The notes: generated by a model from the sequence alone, not told the origin. DNA of 64,000 nt from Chroococcidiopsis thermalis PCC 7203 (GCF_000317125.1 NC_019695.1:2282336-2346335), one strand, 5' to 3'. Counted from the stretch's first letter, positions 44,611-54,063 are shown. A program made the numbers and translations.

Positions 44611-45196
44611 TGTGTCTCCTTTATATGACTCGTTTTTCCGCTCAAATCCATCGAAGCTAGGAAAAATATCGAGTTTAAATTATTAATTTTGAACTTTTAT
44701 TAATTAATGTAATTAAGTTCGAGAAGTGAGACATCAGCCGAAAGATTGGTTGCGATCGACCGTTATTCAAACTCTTGAGAATGCATTAACTTTCTGACAT
44801 CACTCTAAGGGAGTAAATATCGTATTTTATATTTAATAAATCTATTTAAAGAACGACTTCCAACTTTTTATTTAACCTTCTGCTCTAATGAGAACTCTGT
44901 CATTTTCGCATTAAATAATTTTGCTTTGTTTATCGTTTTGTATTTTACTATTTTCAAGCAGCACGTAATAGTGTAGTTGCGCTATTGACATTGTATAAGA
45001 TCCCACTCAAAATTTACTTTCTTTTAATAAAATTTTTCGTGTGGATGCCCAGATGGGGCATTGTTTTTTCTCAATAAAAAAAGTTTACTGAAACTATCTA
45101 ATAATTACTGATTTCTTACTCGATACCTGTGCAGATGTTCAAGTATTTTCGCAGTAAGAAATAGTAATTCATGAATTACTAAATGAGGAAGCGATT
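44611..45196. promoter_or_regulatory. Long divergent region, SDR / DUF4198 gene
   Basis: 586 bp, A/T-rich, holding the SDR promoter on one strand and a long leader for the DUF4198 gene on the other. The intrinsic terminator hairpin at 45045-45069 lies inside that leader. A TATAAG box at about 44994-44999 could start a short transcript ending at the hairpin. Confidence 0.45.
45045..45069 (+). terminator. Intrinsic terminator in the leader of the DUF4198 gene
   Basis: Stem ATGCCC/GGGCAT with loop AGATG, followed by TGTTTTTT. It lies 128 bp upstream of the DUF4198 start codon, in the direction of that gene, with no rightward gene before it. It therefore looks like an attenuator or the end of a small RNA. 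Confidence 0.65.
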
Positions 45197-45922
45197 GTGA
45201 GGAAATATCTCAGCAAATTGATGCTGGCTCTGACAATTTTACCATTAATTAGTCAGCCAGTTTTCGCCCACGTTATCTGGGTAATCAAGGGCGAAAAGCA
45301 AGGAGAGTATGAAGTTTTATACGGGCATCCAGAGGAGGATAAACCAGAAGCATACGATTCAATCAAATTTCAAGAAGCTACAGCTTACAATAGTTATGGA
45401 TTTCCTCAACCGCTAGAAGTTAAAAGAAAATTTGAAGGCGTAACCCTAGTTTCCCCAGGAGATATTGCTGTCATTACTGCCGTCAATAACAATGGTTACT
45501 TCATTGTTTCTAATGACGATGAATACACAAATGTTTTCCGACCAGATGCTTTAGCAGCTAACAACGAAGCGACTGAAGTTACTCACACATACAAATACAC
45601 CAAATCTTTTTTCCAGCCTACGGGTTTAGCCACCCAACCATTTGGAATGAAAATGGAAATTGTACCTTTACAAGATCCGTTTGATGTTGGTGCAGGTGGC
45701 TCGTTGCGCGTGCAAGTCTTGTTTGAAGGCAAACCCGTAACAGATGTAACTGTAGAATATGAAGGGAAGGAAGTACCGGTAAACGATCGCGGTATTGCTA
45801 CAATTACTCTGACACAGAAAGACATACAAATTGTGGAAGCAGAGTATAGAGTTCCTTCTACCGACGATCCAGCTACCGATGAAATTGCTTACGCTGCCTC
45901 GCTAGCAATTCAGAAGAAATAA
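45197..45922 (+). CDS. DUF4198-type periplasmic protein
   Basis: The 241-aa protein starts at GTG 45197 with GAGGAA 6 bases upstream. The signal peptide (LMLALTILPLISQPVFA) leaves a mature N-terminus HVIWVIKG; an exposed His right after cleavage suits metal binding. The C-terminal part has MEIVPLQDPFDVGAGGSLRVQVLFEGKPVTDVTVEY and DRGIATITL, the beta-sandwich pattern of DUF4198 proteins, which are often found with nickel or cobalt uptake genes. No transporter is adjacent here. The role is inferred to be periplasmic metal handling. Confidence 0.82.
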   Translation: MRKYLSKLMLALTILPLISQPVFAHVIWVIKGEKQGEYEVLYGHPEEDKPEAYDSIKFQEATAYNSYGFPQPLEVKRKFEGVTLVSPGDIAVITAVNNNGYFIVSNDDEYTNVFRPDALAANNEATEVTHTYKYTKSFFQPTGLATQPFGMKMEIVPLQDPFDVGAGGSLRVQVLFEGKPVTDVTVEYEGKEVPVNDRGIATITLTQKDIQIVEAEYRVPSTDDPATDEIAYAASLAIQKK

Positions 45923-45930
45923 ATAGAGTG

Positions 45931-45945
45931 GTGGGCAATGCCCAC
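45931..45945. terminator. GTGGGC hairpin after the DUF4198 gene
   Basis: GTGGGCAATGCCCAC with CCTAC on the right, 8 bp past the stop. It is related to 37655-37679. Confidence 0.55.
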
Positions 45946-46080
45946 CCTACGCTTGAACTTTACTTCTAAAATCTTGTGCGATCGCAAGTTATTTATACAA
46001 ATACAATATTTCTCATTTCTATAGTATAAAACAGTAAATAGAGGGTTATTGGTTGTCAGTTAATGATTATTAGTCATCGA

Positions 46081-46108
46081 TAACTGATAACTGATAACTG
46101 ATAACTGA
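46081..46108. repeat. TAACTGA heptamer array
   Basis: Four perfect TAACTGA units end 10 bp before the alcohol dehydrogenase start codon, occupying the usual ribosome-site position. Confidence 0.9.
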
Positions 46109-46118
46109 TAAATGTTCT

Positions 46119-47105
46119 ATGCGAGCAATGATACTAGAGGCACAGGGTAAACTGCTACGAGTAGCAGAACTACCAATACCACAGCCTAATTCGCAACAAG
46201 TACTGATTCGGGTTCGGGCTTGCGGTGTCTGTCGCACTGACTTGCATATCGTTGATGGAGAATTAACCCAACCCAAACTTCCCCTCATACTGGGACATCA
46301 AATTGTTGGTACCGTTGCTGCTGTAGGGGAACAGGTGCAACAATTTCAAATAGGTAATCGCGTCGGCGTTCCGTGGCTAGGGCATACTTGCAACTGCTGT
46401 CGTTATTGCCTGAGTGGACGCGAAAACTTATGCGACTACGCCCAGTTTACGGGATATCAAATCGATGGTGGTTATGCCGAATATGCTGTAGCCGATGCCC
46501 AATTCTGCTTTCCCATTCCTGAAGGCTATCCCGACTTGCAAGCTGCACCGCTGTTGTGTGCCGGGCTCATCGGTTATCGCTCCTATAGAATGGCAGAGGA
46601 CGCAGAAAAAATTGGTTTTTATGGTTTTGGTGCAGCCGCCCATATTTTGATTCAACTCGCTCGCTACCAAGGGCGAGAAGTGTATGCTTTTACTCGTGCG
46701 GGAGACGTAAAAGGGCAGGAATTTGCTCTAAATTTAGGTGCTGTCTGGGCTGGATGTTCAGAAGATTTACCACCAGTCCCTTTAGATGCAGCAATTATTT
46801 TTGCCCCGATTGGTTCTTTGGTTCCGACTGCTTTACGTGCGGTGGTTAAGGGGGGTGTGGTTGTCTGTGCGGGAATTCACATGAGTAATATTCCTGCCTT
46901 TCCTTACGAAATTTTATGGGAAGAAAGAGTATTGCGATCCGTTGCTAATTTGACGCGCCGTGATGGGGAAGAATTTCTCGCTTTAGCTCCTCAAGTTCCA
47001 ATTCGGACTGAAGTTCACCCTTTTCCCTTAGTGCAAGCAAATGAAGCCTTAGATGCGCTGCGTAGCGGCAAAATTAACGGAGCTGCTGTAATTGTAGTGG
47101 AATAA
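46119..47105 (+). CDS. Zinc-dependent alcohol dehydrogenase family protein
   Basis: The 328-aa medium-chain dehydrogenase has catalytic zinc ligands in ACGVCRTDLHIVDG and LGHQIVG, and the structural zinc site CNCCRYCLSGRENLC. The Rossmann part is IGFYGFGAAAHILIQLARYQGREVYAFTR, with the usual GxGxxG reduced to GFGAAAH. Oxidation or reduction of alcohols/aldehydes with NAD(P) is expected; substrate is unknown. Similar zinc-binding ADHs are common in cyanobacteria. It is single, and a heptamer array abuts the start with no Shine-Dalgarno. Confidence 0.9.
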   Translation: MRAMILEAQGKLLRVAELPIPQPNSQQVLIRVRACGVCRTDLHIVDGELTQPKLPLILGHQIVGTVAAVGEQVQQFQIGNRVGVPWLGHTCNCCRYCLSGRENLCDYAQFTGYQIDGGYAEYAVADAQFCFPIPEGYPDLQAAPLLCAGLIGYRSYRMAEDAEKIGFYGFGAAAHILIQLARYQGREVYAFTRAGDVKGQEFALNLGAVWAGCSEDLPPVPLDAAIIFAPIGSLVPTALRAVVKGGVVVCAGIHMSNIPAFPYEILWEERVLRSVANLTRRDGEEFLALAPQVPIRTEVHPFPLVQANEALDALRSGKINGAAVIVVE

Positions 47106-47455
47106 CAGTTTTGACGGCAAACACACCCAACCGATTACGGTTCACCCTATAACCACCAAGCCTTGAGTTCACTACATTAGACACAGTGAAAGCATACAGC
47201 AGCTATGTTAGGGGTTGAACAGTGGCAAACGGCATGACAAGCTACAAGCGCAAGCGACAAGCTCGATCGCAAACCAACCGTCCTTACACTTGTTCGGCAA
47301 ACCACCCTTCATCAAGTAGCTACCCACAATCAGTATATAGATCAGTACAAAAAGACAAAAACATTGTATTGAAGCTGGAGCGCTGCTAGTTCAACTTTTA
47401 GCTGTAGTGTATTCAATCGTTTTTAGTAGTTAGTGTTAGGGAGCCAGAACCTCCG
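47106..47455. promoter_or_regulatory. Upstream region of dnaK
   Basis: 350 bp. It probably contains the dnaK promoter and leader. I see no CIRCE inverted repeat (TTAGCACTC-N9-GAGTGCTAA). A short open frame at 47222-47389 is listed separately. Confidence 0.45.
47222..47389 (+). CDS. Possible small basic protein upstream of dnaK, 55 aa
   Basis: From GTG 47222, with AGGGG 8 bases upstream (or ATG 47234), the frame reads MANGMTSYKRKRQARSQTNR.. then SSSSYPQSVYRSVQKDKNIVLKLERC. It is basic and Ser/Tyr/Gln-rich, with no hydrophobic segment. It lies 66 bp before dnaK on the same strand and could be a leader peptide, a small protein or chance. Nothing recognisable matches. Confidence 0.22.
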   Translation: MANGMTSYKRKRQARSQTNRPYTCSANHPSSSSYPQSVYRSVQKDKNIVLKLERC

Positions 47456-49366
47456 ATGGCAAAAGTAGTTGGAATTGACTTAGGTACGACAAACTCTTGC
47501 GTGGCAGTGATGGAAGGTGGTAAGCCTACTGTAATTGCCAACGCTGAGGGATTTCGCACAACGCCTTCTGTAGTAGCTTATGCCAAGAATGGCGATCGCT
47601 TGGTGGGTCAAATCGCTAAGCGTCAAGCGGTGATGAACCCAGAGAATACTTTTTACTCTGTCAAGCGTTTCATCGGACGCAAACATGAGGAAGTCACCCA
47701 CGAAACCACTGAAGTGTCCTACAAAGTCTTGCGGGATAGCAGTGGTAATGTCAAACTCGATTGTCCTGCGGCTGGCAAGCAGTTTGCTCCAGAAGAAATT
47801 TCCGCTCAAGTCCTGCGCAAGCTGGTAGAAGATGCTAGCAAGTATCTCGGCGAAACGGTGACTCAAGCGGTTATCACCGTACCTGCTTACTTCAACGACT
47901 CTCAGCGTCAAGCTACCAAAGACGCTGGTAAAATCGCTGGGATCGAAGTACTGCGGATTATCAACGAGCCTACTGCTGCTTCGCTTGCCTACGGATTTGA
48001 CAAAAAGAGCAACGAAACTATCCTCGTATTTGACTTAGGTGGTGGTACGTTTGACGTATCGATTCTAGAAGTAGGTGATGGCGTATTTGAAGTACTAGCC
48101 ACTTCTGGAGACACGCACTTAGGTGGTGACGACTTCGACAAGAAAATTGTTGATTACCTAGCTGAAGAATTTAGAAGAACTGAAGGCATCGACCTGCGTA
48201 AAGACAGACAAGCACTGCAACGCTTAACCGAAGCCGCAGAAAAAGCCAAGATCGAGCTATCTAGCGTCACTCAAGCAGAAATCAACCTGCCATTTATCAC
48301 CGCAACCCAGGATGGTCCAAAACACCTGGATATGACGCTCACCCGTGCTAAGTTTGAAGAACTCTGCTCGGACTTGATCGATCGCTGTCGCGTTCCTGTA
48401 GAAAATGCGATGCGCGATGCCAAGCTAGACAAGAGTGCTATCAATGAAGTTGTCTTAGTTGGTGGTTCTACCCGTATTCCTGCCGTACAAGAAGTTGTCA
48501 AGCGGGTTTTGGGTAGAGATCCTAACCAAAGCGTCAACCCTGATGAAGTGGTAGCAGTTGGTGCAGCGATCCAAGCTGGCGTACTAGCAGGTGACGTTAC
48601 AGGCATTCTGTTGCTAGACGTATCGCCGCTGTCGCTGGGTGTAGAAACCCTTGGTGGTGTGATGACAAGGATCATTCCTCGCAACACCACGATTCCTACC
48701 AAGAAATCAGAAGTCTTCTCCACCGCTGTAGACGGTCAAACGAATGTAGAAATTCACGTTCTACAAGGCGAACGGGAGATGTCCAATGACAATAAGAGCT
48801 TGGGAACCTTCCGTTTAGATGGCATTCCTCCCGCACCCCGTGGCGTACCGCAAATCGAAGTTACTTTCGATATTGACGCTAACGGTATCCTCAACGTTAC
48901 CGCAAAGGATAAGGGTAGCGGTAAGGAGCAGTCAATCAGCATCACTGGCGCTTCTACTCTCGATAAGAATGAAGTCGAGCGCATGGTGACGGAAGCTGAA
49001 AGAAACGCCTCGACTGACAAAGACCGCCGCGAGAAAGTCGATCGCAAGAACCAAGCTGACTCTCTGTCATACCAAGCCGAGAAGCAGTTGAAAGACTTGG
49101 GTGATAAAGTTCCAGCGAGCGATCGCACTAAGGTTGAAGGTTTAATTAAAGACCTGCGGGAAGCCGTCAACAAAGAAGATGACGAAGCGATCCAACGGGT
49201 AATGCCAGAACTGCAACAAACACTCTACGCGATCGGTACTAACCTCTATCAACAAGCTGGTGGTGCTGCGCCTGGTGGAGCCGATCCTGGTGCTGGCGAA
49301 GGTGGTTCTACCTCCGCACCTGGTGGCGACGACGTAATCGACGCTGACTTCACCGAAAGCAAGTAA
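47456..49366 (+). CDS. dnaK: Chaperone DnaK (HSP70)
   Basis: The 636-aa HSP70 has an N-terminal ATPase domain ([18 protein letters not shown]-type start, [34 protein letters not shown]) and the linker [14 protein letters not shown]. The substrate-binding beta domain, helical lid and acidic C-terminus follow ([14 protein letters not shown], the DnaJ/GrpE-system EEVD-like end of bacterial forms). Length matches cyanobacterial DnaK2-type proteins of about 635 aa, which are the essential ones; the class is inferred from length and tail only. dnaJ and grpE are not adjacent. It has its own terminator. Confidence 0.97.
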   Translation: MAKVVGIDLGTTNSCVAVMEGGKPTVIANAEGFRTTPSVVAYAKNGDRLVGQIAKRQAVMNPENTFYSVKRFIGRKHEEVTHETTEVSYKVLRDSSGNVKLDCPAAGKQFAPEEISAQVLRKLVEDASKYLGETVTQAVITVPAYFNDSQRQATKDAGKIAGIEVLRIINEPTAASLAYGFDKKSNETILVFDLGGGTFDVSILEVGDGVFEVLATSGDTHLGGDDFDKKIVDYLAEEFRRTEGIDLRKDRQALQRLTEAAEKAKIELSSVTQAEINLPFITATQDGPKHLDMTLTRAKFEELCSDLIDRCRVPVENAMRDAKLDKSAINEVVLVGGSTRIPAVQEVVKRVLGRDPNQSVNPDEVVAVGAAIQAGVLAGDVTGILLLDVSPLSLGVETLGGVMTRIIPRNTTIPTKKSEVFSTAVDGQTNVEIHVLQGEREMSNDNKSLGTFRLDGIPPAPRGVPQIEVTFDIDANGILNVTAKDKGSGKEQSISITGASTLDKNEVERMVTEAERNASTDKDRREKVDRKNQADSLSYQAEKQLKDLGDKVPASDRTKVEGLIKDLREAVNKEDDEAIQRVMPELQQTLYAIGTNLYQQAGGAAPGGADPGAGEGGSTSAPGGDDVIDADFTESK

Positions 49367-49408
49367 ACAAGTCAAAAGTTAAAAGTCAAAAGTCAAAATA
49401 ATCGATCG

Positions 49409-49446
49409 TCCCCATACTAGTATCGAGCTAGGTGGGGATTTTTTAT
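49409..49446 (+). terminator. Intrinsic terminator of dnaK
   Basis: Nested stem CCCC..CTAG/CTAG..GGGG with loop TATCGAG, followed by ATTTTTTAT, 45 bp past the dnaK stop. Four AGTTAAA/AGTCAAA heptamers precede it. Confidence 0.88.
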
Positions 49447-49486
49447 CTTGTGGTAATTGGTAATTGGTAGTTGCAACTGATAACTT

Positions 49487-49516
49487 TGTACAGACGTTAC
49501 ATGTAACGTCTCTACA
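49487..49516. repeat. 30-bp palindromic element, family A
   Basis: TGTACAGACGTTACA/TGTAACGTCTCTACA in the leader of the acetoacetate decarboxylase-like gene, between GGTAATT and GGTCACT heptamers. Confidence 0.85.
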
Positions 49517-49542
49517 CTGACAACTGGTCACTGGTCACTGTT

Positions 49543-50190
49543 ATGTCTTACCCTCAAGCACCCTGGACGCTTCAAGGCTACGCCTATCAAACTCTGCAAC
49601 TTTTGGAGTGCGATCGCGTGCGTCCCCTAATTCCTTCAGAATTAAATCTTGTTTCTGTCTTTCCTGGAAAAACCGTTGGCGGTGTTTATTTATCTAACTA
49701 TGGTGCTGGTTCCGTGCTGGAATACAGCGAGTTAATCGTTGTTGCTGCTTTTGTCAGCTATGGTGGAGAAATTGGCGGTTGGGTTTCTCACATTTATGTA
49801 GATAACCCTGATTCTGTAGCGGGTGGTCGCGAGATTTGGGGATTACCGAAGGAAATCGCTGAATTTACCTGGACAGATCGTAGCGTGAGTGTGAGGCAAG
49901 GCGATCGCATTCTTTGCTGTCTGAAGTACCATCAGCAGAACTTTGGTCTGCCAATACCCTTGGGTGCATCTAGCTTTAGTAGTCTAAACTCTAATCTACT
50001 CCTGTTTCCCGCTCAATTAAAGGCTCGTTTAGGATTAGTGAGTTCCCAATTAGAAATTCCCCCAGAAAGTCCTTTTGGGGGATTAAATCTCGGTCAACCT
50101 TGGTTGACAGTTCATGCTGACCAAATGGAATTGACAGTTGGTCAGCCTTCTATTGTGGGGCAAAGAGATTTAGAATTTAACGTAGTGTGA
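49543..50190 (+). CDS. Acetoacetate decarboxylase-like protein
   Basis: The 215-aa soluble protein has the ADC-fold pattern: an N-terminal YAYQTLQLLECDRVRPLIPSELNLVSVFPGKTVGGVYLSNYGAG, then LEYSELIVVAAFV, VDNPDSVAGGREIWGLPKEIAEF and a C-terminal PWLTVHADQMELTVG. The GREIWGLPKE motif is typical of the broader family. The Schiff-base lysine of true acetoacetate decarboxylase corresponds to Lys in GLPKE, so that residue is present. Activity on acetoacetate is not assured because many family members have other substrates. Confidence 0.8.
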   Translation: MSYPQAPWTLQGYAYQTLQLLECDRVRPLIPSELNLVSVFPGKTVGGVYLSNYGAGSVLEYSELIVVAAFVSYGGEIGGWVSHIYVDNPDSVAGGREIWGLPKEIAEFTWTDRSVSVRQGDRILCCLKYHQQNFGLPIPLGASSFSSLNSNLLLFPAQLKARLGLVSSQLEIPPESPFGGLNLGQPWLTVHADQMELTVGQPSIVGQRDLEFNVV

Positions 50191-50200
50191 CGAGAGATAA

Positions 50201-50234
50201 CATGTAAAGACACAAGATTTTGCGTCTTTACATG
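50201..50234. terminator. Bidirectional terminator hairpin
   Basis: CATGTAAAGAC and GTCTTTACATG are perfect 11-base arms with a 12-base centre, between the convergent decarboxylase-like and response regulator genes (10 and 5 bp from their stops). Confidence 0.8.
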
Positions 50235-50239
50235 GAGCA

Positions 50240-50773
50240 TTAATAATCGTATCGGCTGAAACTCTTCCTGTCTACTGCTTCATTTTTCTTGAGCAGTATT
50301 CTTTTATCAGTTCGGGAATAAATCGGAATTATCTTTGTAAAATTTTGTGTTTTTGCCTGCTCTTGTTTGGTTGCCAAAAGTGTTTCAACTTTTAGCAAAA
50401 CTTCATCTAAATCTATTGGCTTGCGAATGAAGCCGTCAATTTTGACCTTTCTTGGGTCTAATTGGGGCAAAGTGTCATAAGCCGTAACTAGCACGATCGA
50501 GACTGAAGGTTGATTTTGCGAGATCCACTGCGCGACTTCATATCCATCGATGTTTGGCATCATTACATCTAATAAAACCAAATCTGGTGGATTTGCTTCG
50601 ATTTTTGCAATGGCTTTATATCCACAGTCTGTGGTATCAACCTCATACCCCTCTGCTTCTAATATTGTTGCCAAAAGCAAACAGTTGTCGAGCAAGTCAT
50701 CGACAATCAGAACTTGCTTTTTTCTAGAATCAAGCTGGCAGAATAGGTCTTTCATAATTTTAATGATGTGCAA
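50240..50773 (-). CDS. Single-domain response regulator, CheY-like
   Basis: The 177-aa protein has a receiver domain (about 20-135): Asp25/Asp26, phospho-acceptor Asp69 (LVLLDVMMP), a Thr in VLVTAY and Lys in FIRKPID. The C-terminal 40 residues are basic and variable, without a DNA-binding motif, so it probably relays signals through protein contacts. The true start could be Met7 (MKDLF). No histidine kinase is adjacent. Confidence 0.9.
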   Translation of the reverse strand: MHIIKIMKDLFCQLDSRKKQVLIVDDLLDNCLLLATILEAEGYEVDTTDCGYKAIAKIEANPPDLVLLDVMMPNIDGYEVAQWISQNQPSVSIVLVTAYDTLPQLDPRKVKIDGFIRKPIDLDEVLLKVETLLATKQEQAKTQNFTKIIPIYSRTDKRILLKKNEAVDRKSFSRYDY

Positions 50774-50905
50774 TTGATGCTTTCACTGCACTGTCTTCTC
50801 TATTTTGCCCGCTCGGGTAAACCGATCGCCTCCCGCTAGGGAAATACTCTAGATTGTTTAGCAAGTCAAAAGTTAAAAGTTAGAAGTCAAAGAGGGAAAA
50901 TCTAG

Positions 50906-50939
50906 TTACAGCAAAACTTATATTACAGCAAAACTTATA
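50906..50939. repeat. Exact 17-bp tandem direct repeat
   Basis: Two head-to-tail copies of TTACAGCAAAACTTATA lie 112 bp upstream of the TIGR00725-type gene start. Confidence 0.95.
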
Positions 50940-51051
50940 ACTGCTGCCTGTAGCTGAATTAAATGTGGAACAACTGCGCGCGAGGTCGATCGAACTCTTA
51001 ATAAAGTAGATAAGTACGGCAGAAAACAGGAAGCAGAAGGTTGTTGTAATT

Positions 51052-51540
51052 ATGAGAAAAATTGCGATCGGGGTTATGGGAGCTGGAGAAAATGCCACAG
51101 TCATAGACTGTACCTCTGCCTATGAATTAGGTAAAGCGATCGCCCAACAAGGATGGGTATTGCTTACTGGTGGGAGAAACGTAGGCGTGATGGACGCGGC
51201 TAGTCGGGGAGCAAAATCTGCAAATGGCTTAACAGTTGGAATCTTGCCTGGTAGCGATCGCCATGATGCTTCTGAAGCGGTAGATATCGCGATCGCAACG
51301 GGGATGGGAAACGCTCGTAATAATATTAACGTTCTTTCTAGTGATGTTATTATCACCTGCGGTACGGGTGCAGGTACAATATCAGAAATTGCTTTAGCTT
51401 TGAAAGCAAATAAGCCAGTGATTCTGTTAAATTCTGAAATAGAAAGTCAAAATTTCTGGCAAAAATTATCAGTAAATAATATTTATTTTGTTAGTAGTGT
51501 TGCAGCAGCGATCGCTACTGTCAAGACCCTAATTTTATAG
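51052..51540 (+). CDS. TIGR00725/LOG-like family protein
   Basis: The 162-aa Rossmann-type protein has IAIGVMGAGENA, ELGKAIAQQGWVLLTGGRNVGVMDAASRGAKSANGLTVGILPG and IITCGTGAGTISEIALALKANKPVILL. The LTGGRxxGVMxAxxxGA and GTGAGTxxE motifs are those of the LOG/TIGR00725 group (PGGxGTxxE in LOG enzymes), which may bind nucleotides. Cytokinin-type activity should not be assumed. It ends 46 bp from the convergent RNase gene. Confidence 0.85.
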   Translation: MRKIAIGVMGAGENATVIDCTSAYELGKAIAQQGWVLLTGGRNVGVMDAASRGAKSANGLTVGILPGSDRHDASEAVDIAIATGMGNARNNINVLSSDVIITCGTGAGTISEIALALKANKPVILLNSEIESQNFWQKLSVNNIYFVSSVAAAIATVKTLIL

Positions 51541-51561
51541 AAAAGGTCAGTTCAAGCGTCG

Positions 51562-51578
51562 GGTGGGCAAAGCCCACC
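51562..51578. terminator. GGTGGGC hairpin between convergent genes
   Basis: GGTGGGC-AAA-GCCCACC, related to 37655-37679, between the TIGR00725-type and RNase genes. Confidence 0.65.
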
Positions 51579-51586
51579 TTCCTGTT

Positions 51587-53650
51587 TCAATTCGCAGCCA
51601 CAGCCTCAGAATAGGACACTTCTTGAAACTGAATCGTATCTTGACGCGGATCGACGTAGGCAACTTTAATTAAAATTTGTTCGCCCAAGCTGACCCCACG
51701 TTTAAATGTCATCGGTAGCTGAAGCCCTAAATCTTCAATCAAGATCAGCGCCAAGCGCGAATCTTCCCGCAGCCACATTAAAACGATTGCCTGCCACACA
51801 TCCTGAGCGTGGCGGCGCAGGTATTCTAAACCCCAATAACGATTGGTTTGCCTTTCTACTAACGACATCTCTTGAGTCATGGCAAACACAGATTGCATCA
51901 CTTCACGAAGTGCTTCCGCTGAAAACGGTGGAGTTTCACCCCGTAGGTGTGCCTTGAGTTGAAAATGGGTCAGCAAATCGCTATAGCGACGAATCGGAGA
52001 AGTTGCCTGAGTATACATCTCCAAGCCCAAACCAGCATGGCGGGAAGGGGTAATACTCATTTCACTTTTAGGCATACAACGGCGCATAGCACAGGCACGT
52101 ACGAAGCCAGCAGGTAATTGCAATAACTCTTCTTCTGGGGGTAACTCGGGCTGCGGCTGACCGCGAAATGGCAGGGCAAGATTATGTGCTTGACCGTAGC
52201 GTCCGGCAACTTCTCCAGCCAAAATCATCATTTCCGCCACCAGTTGGCGGGAGGAAGAATCGTTTAAGACTTCAATTGTAATTTCGTCGTCTTTAACTTT
52301 AATCGCGGTTTCTGGCAAACTAATACTAATTGCCCCCTGAGACTGTCGCCATGCTTGACGACAGCGCGCCCAGTTAGCGATCGCGGCGATTTCTGGCTCG
52401 GCTTGTACGCCCAGATCCAACATCTCATCGACATCTTCATAGGTCAGCCGATAGGTCGGTTTGATTAAACTGGCATGGATGGTATATTCTTGGACTGCTC
52501 CTGCTGCATCCAAAATGACACCAAAACTGAGAGCGCAGCAAACCTGACCCTGTATTAAGCTCATGGGTCCCGTCGCCAGTGCCACTGGAAACATGGAACT
52601 CATACCTGTCGGTAAGTACATGGTCGTACCGCGCCGCCGCGCTTCTAGATCTAATTCATCCTCTGGTATGAGCCAACGAGTCGGATCGGCAATATGTATC
52701 CACAAGCGTTCTCGCCCATCAGCTAAGACTTCCCAGCTTACACCGTCGTCAATTTCGCTCGTACTCTGGTCGTCGATCGTGTAAACTTTCAAATGAGTTA
52801 AGTCCAGCCGTTGAGTGTCTGGGTCGGGGGGTGGAAATTCTAACCGCTGCTGCGCCACTGATATAACCTCGGTTGAGAATTCTACGGGGATTTGACTGCG
52901 ACGCAAGTGAAGGTTTTCATGCGGACTCCACAGACCCAAATCTACCAAAAGTTGAAATGCTGTTACGGGAGTCGCGTTACGCCCCAAAGTACTCATAGTC
53001 TCCGTCACGATCGCTGGTGGCGGATAAGCTCGTACGAGGGCATCTGGATTTAATCCCTGACGAGTCCCTTCAACTAAAAGTATTGCATACTTGGCGATCG
53101 CATCCAGGCGCTGGCGATCGTATCGCTGCCATTCTACGGCTTCTCCCTTCAGCGCTCGTTCGGTACGCAACAGAAATTCCTGCTGTTCTCGCGCTCTTGT
53201 TGCTTCTACTTCAAGCTGGTGTTTCCGTTCTGCTACCTGGCTAGCAGAACGAGGCTCGTAAGCATCTCCCTTTTGCTTGAAATATATCTTATCTTCAGAA
53301 AGCAAATAGTGAGCGGCATAACACAGAGCTTGGCTCTGGTCGGAGAATAATAAGTTTGCCATCTGTGCTGGAGTAGCGCTTTCTCCTGCTTCTATCAGCA
53401 ACTCCCACGCTACCTCTAAGCTAGATGGGTCGAGATAGGGCTGTACTTCTGCTAAAAAATTGGCAATATCTGAGGGTTTGTAAGACTGACCTCGGATTTC
53501 GTAAGTAAACTGGCGCGGGGCAAGGCTGTGGGATTGACCGCGATCGTCTATGACAAACCAACGAGTTTTCCCATCTGGACGGTCTACCACTCCCAAACGG
53601 CGATCGCCTTGCACCCTAAATTCGACTAGCATTCCTTTGTCAATTGTCAT
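51587..53650 (-). CDS. Ribonuclease II/R family exoribonuclease
   Basis: The 687-aa protein has an N-terminal region with an SH3-like start (MLVEFRVQGDRRLGVVDRPDGKTRWFVIDDRG), then the RNB catalytic domain with LKVYTIDDQSTSEIDDGVSWEVLADGRERLWIHIADPTRWL carrying the metal-binding aspartates. The YTQATSPIRRYSDLLTHFQL signature and a short S1-like C-terminus follow. It resembles Zam of Synechocystis (acetazolamide-resistance locus), an RNB protein. It degrades RNA 3' to 5'. It lies downstream of rpmG-rpsR on the same strand, an order common in cyanobacteria. Confidence 0.92.
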   Translation of the reverse strand: MTIDKGMLVEFRVQGDRRLGVVDRPDGKTRWFVIDDRGQSHSLAPRQFTYEIRGQSYKPSDIANFLAEVQPYLDPSSLEVAWELLIEAGESATPAQMANLLFSDQSQALCYAAHYLLSEDKIYFKQKGDAYEPRSASQVAERKHQLEVEATRAREQQEFLLRTERALKGEAVEWQRYDRQRLDAIAKYAILLVEGTRQGLNPDALVRAYPPPAIVTETMSTLGRNATPVTAFQLLVDLGLWSPHENLHLRRSQIPVEFSTEVISVAQQRLEFPPPDPDTQRLDLTHLKVYTIDDQSTSEIDDGVSWEVLADGRERLWIHIADPTRWLIPEDELDLEARRRGTTMYLPTGMSSMFPVALATGPMSLIQGQVCCALSFGVILDAAGAVQEYTIHASLIKPTYRLTYEDVDEMLDLGVQAEPEIAAIANWARCRQAWRQSQGAISISLPETAIKVKDDEITIEVLNDSSSRQLVAEMMILAGEVAGRYGQAHNLALPFRGQPQPELPPEEELLQLPAGFVRACAMRRCMPKSEMSITPSRHAGLGLEMYTQATSPIRRYSDLLTHFQLKAHLRGETPPFSAEALREVMQSVFAMTQEMSLVERQTNRYWGLEYLRRHAQDVWQAIVLMWLREDSRLALILIEDLGLQLPMTFKRGVSLGEQILIKVAYVDPRQDTIQFQEVSYSEAVAAN

Positions 53651-53675
53651 TTGTCAATTGTCATTTGTCATTAGC
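53636..53675. repeat. TGTCAAT/TGTCATT heptamers
   Basis: Alternating TGTCAAT and TGTCATT units overlap the start of the RNase gene. The complement (GACAAATGACAAATGAC) recurs at about 53818-53845. Confidence 0.75.
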
Positions 53676-53847
53676 GATTGACATTTCTACTACTCATTTT
53701 CTTTAGTCATTTGTCTTGTATACAAATAAACTAACTATTTGCAAAAATACTCGATTTGTCAATTTAAACGCAGATGAATTGCCCGCAGCTACAAACTCTA
53801 CCAGCAATCTATCTCTCTACAAATGACAAATGACGCATGACAAGAAT

Positions 53848-54063
53848 TTACCCTTCTGGATTGATGAAAGGTAACAAAGCCAATAAACGCGCCCGCTTGA
53901 TAGCTACAGTTAAATCTCTCTGTTGCTTAGCGGTTAAGCCTGTGAGCCGACGGGGAAGAATTTTGCCCCGTTCGGTAATAAACTTCCGCAGCAAATCGAC
54001 ATCTTTGTAGTCTATGGGGTCTTGAGGCTTAATCGGAGATAAACGACGACGGTAGAAACTCAT
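53848..54063 (-). CDS. rpsR: Ribosomal protein S18
   Basis: The 71-aa small-subunit protein has [50 protein letters not shown], the complete family core. Its start is 2 bp after the rpmG stop on the same strand, so the two are translated together. Confidence 0.98.
   Translation of the reverse strand: MSFYRRRLSPIKPQDPIDYKDVDLLRKFITERGKILPRRLTGLTAKQQRDLTVAIKRARLLALLPFINPEG

Noticed and set aside
47106-47455. CIRCE-type heat-shock operator before dnaK
   Set aside because: No TTAGCACTC-N9-GAGTGCTAA pattern was found on either strand.
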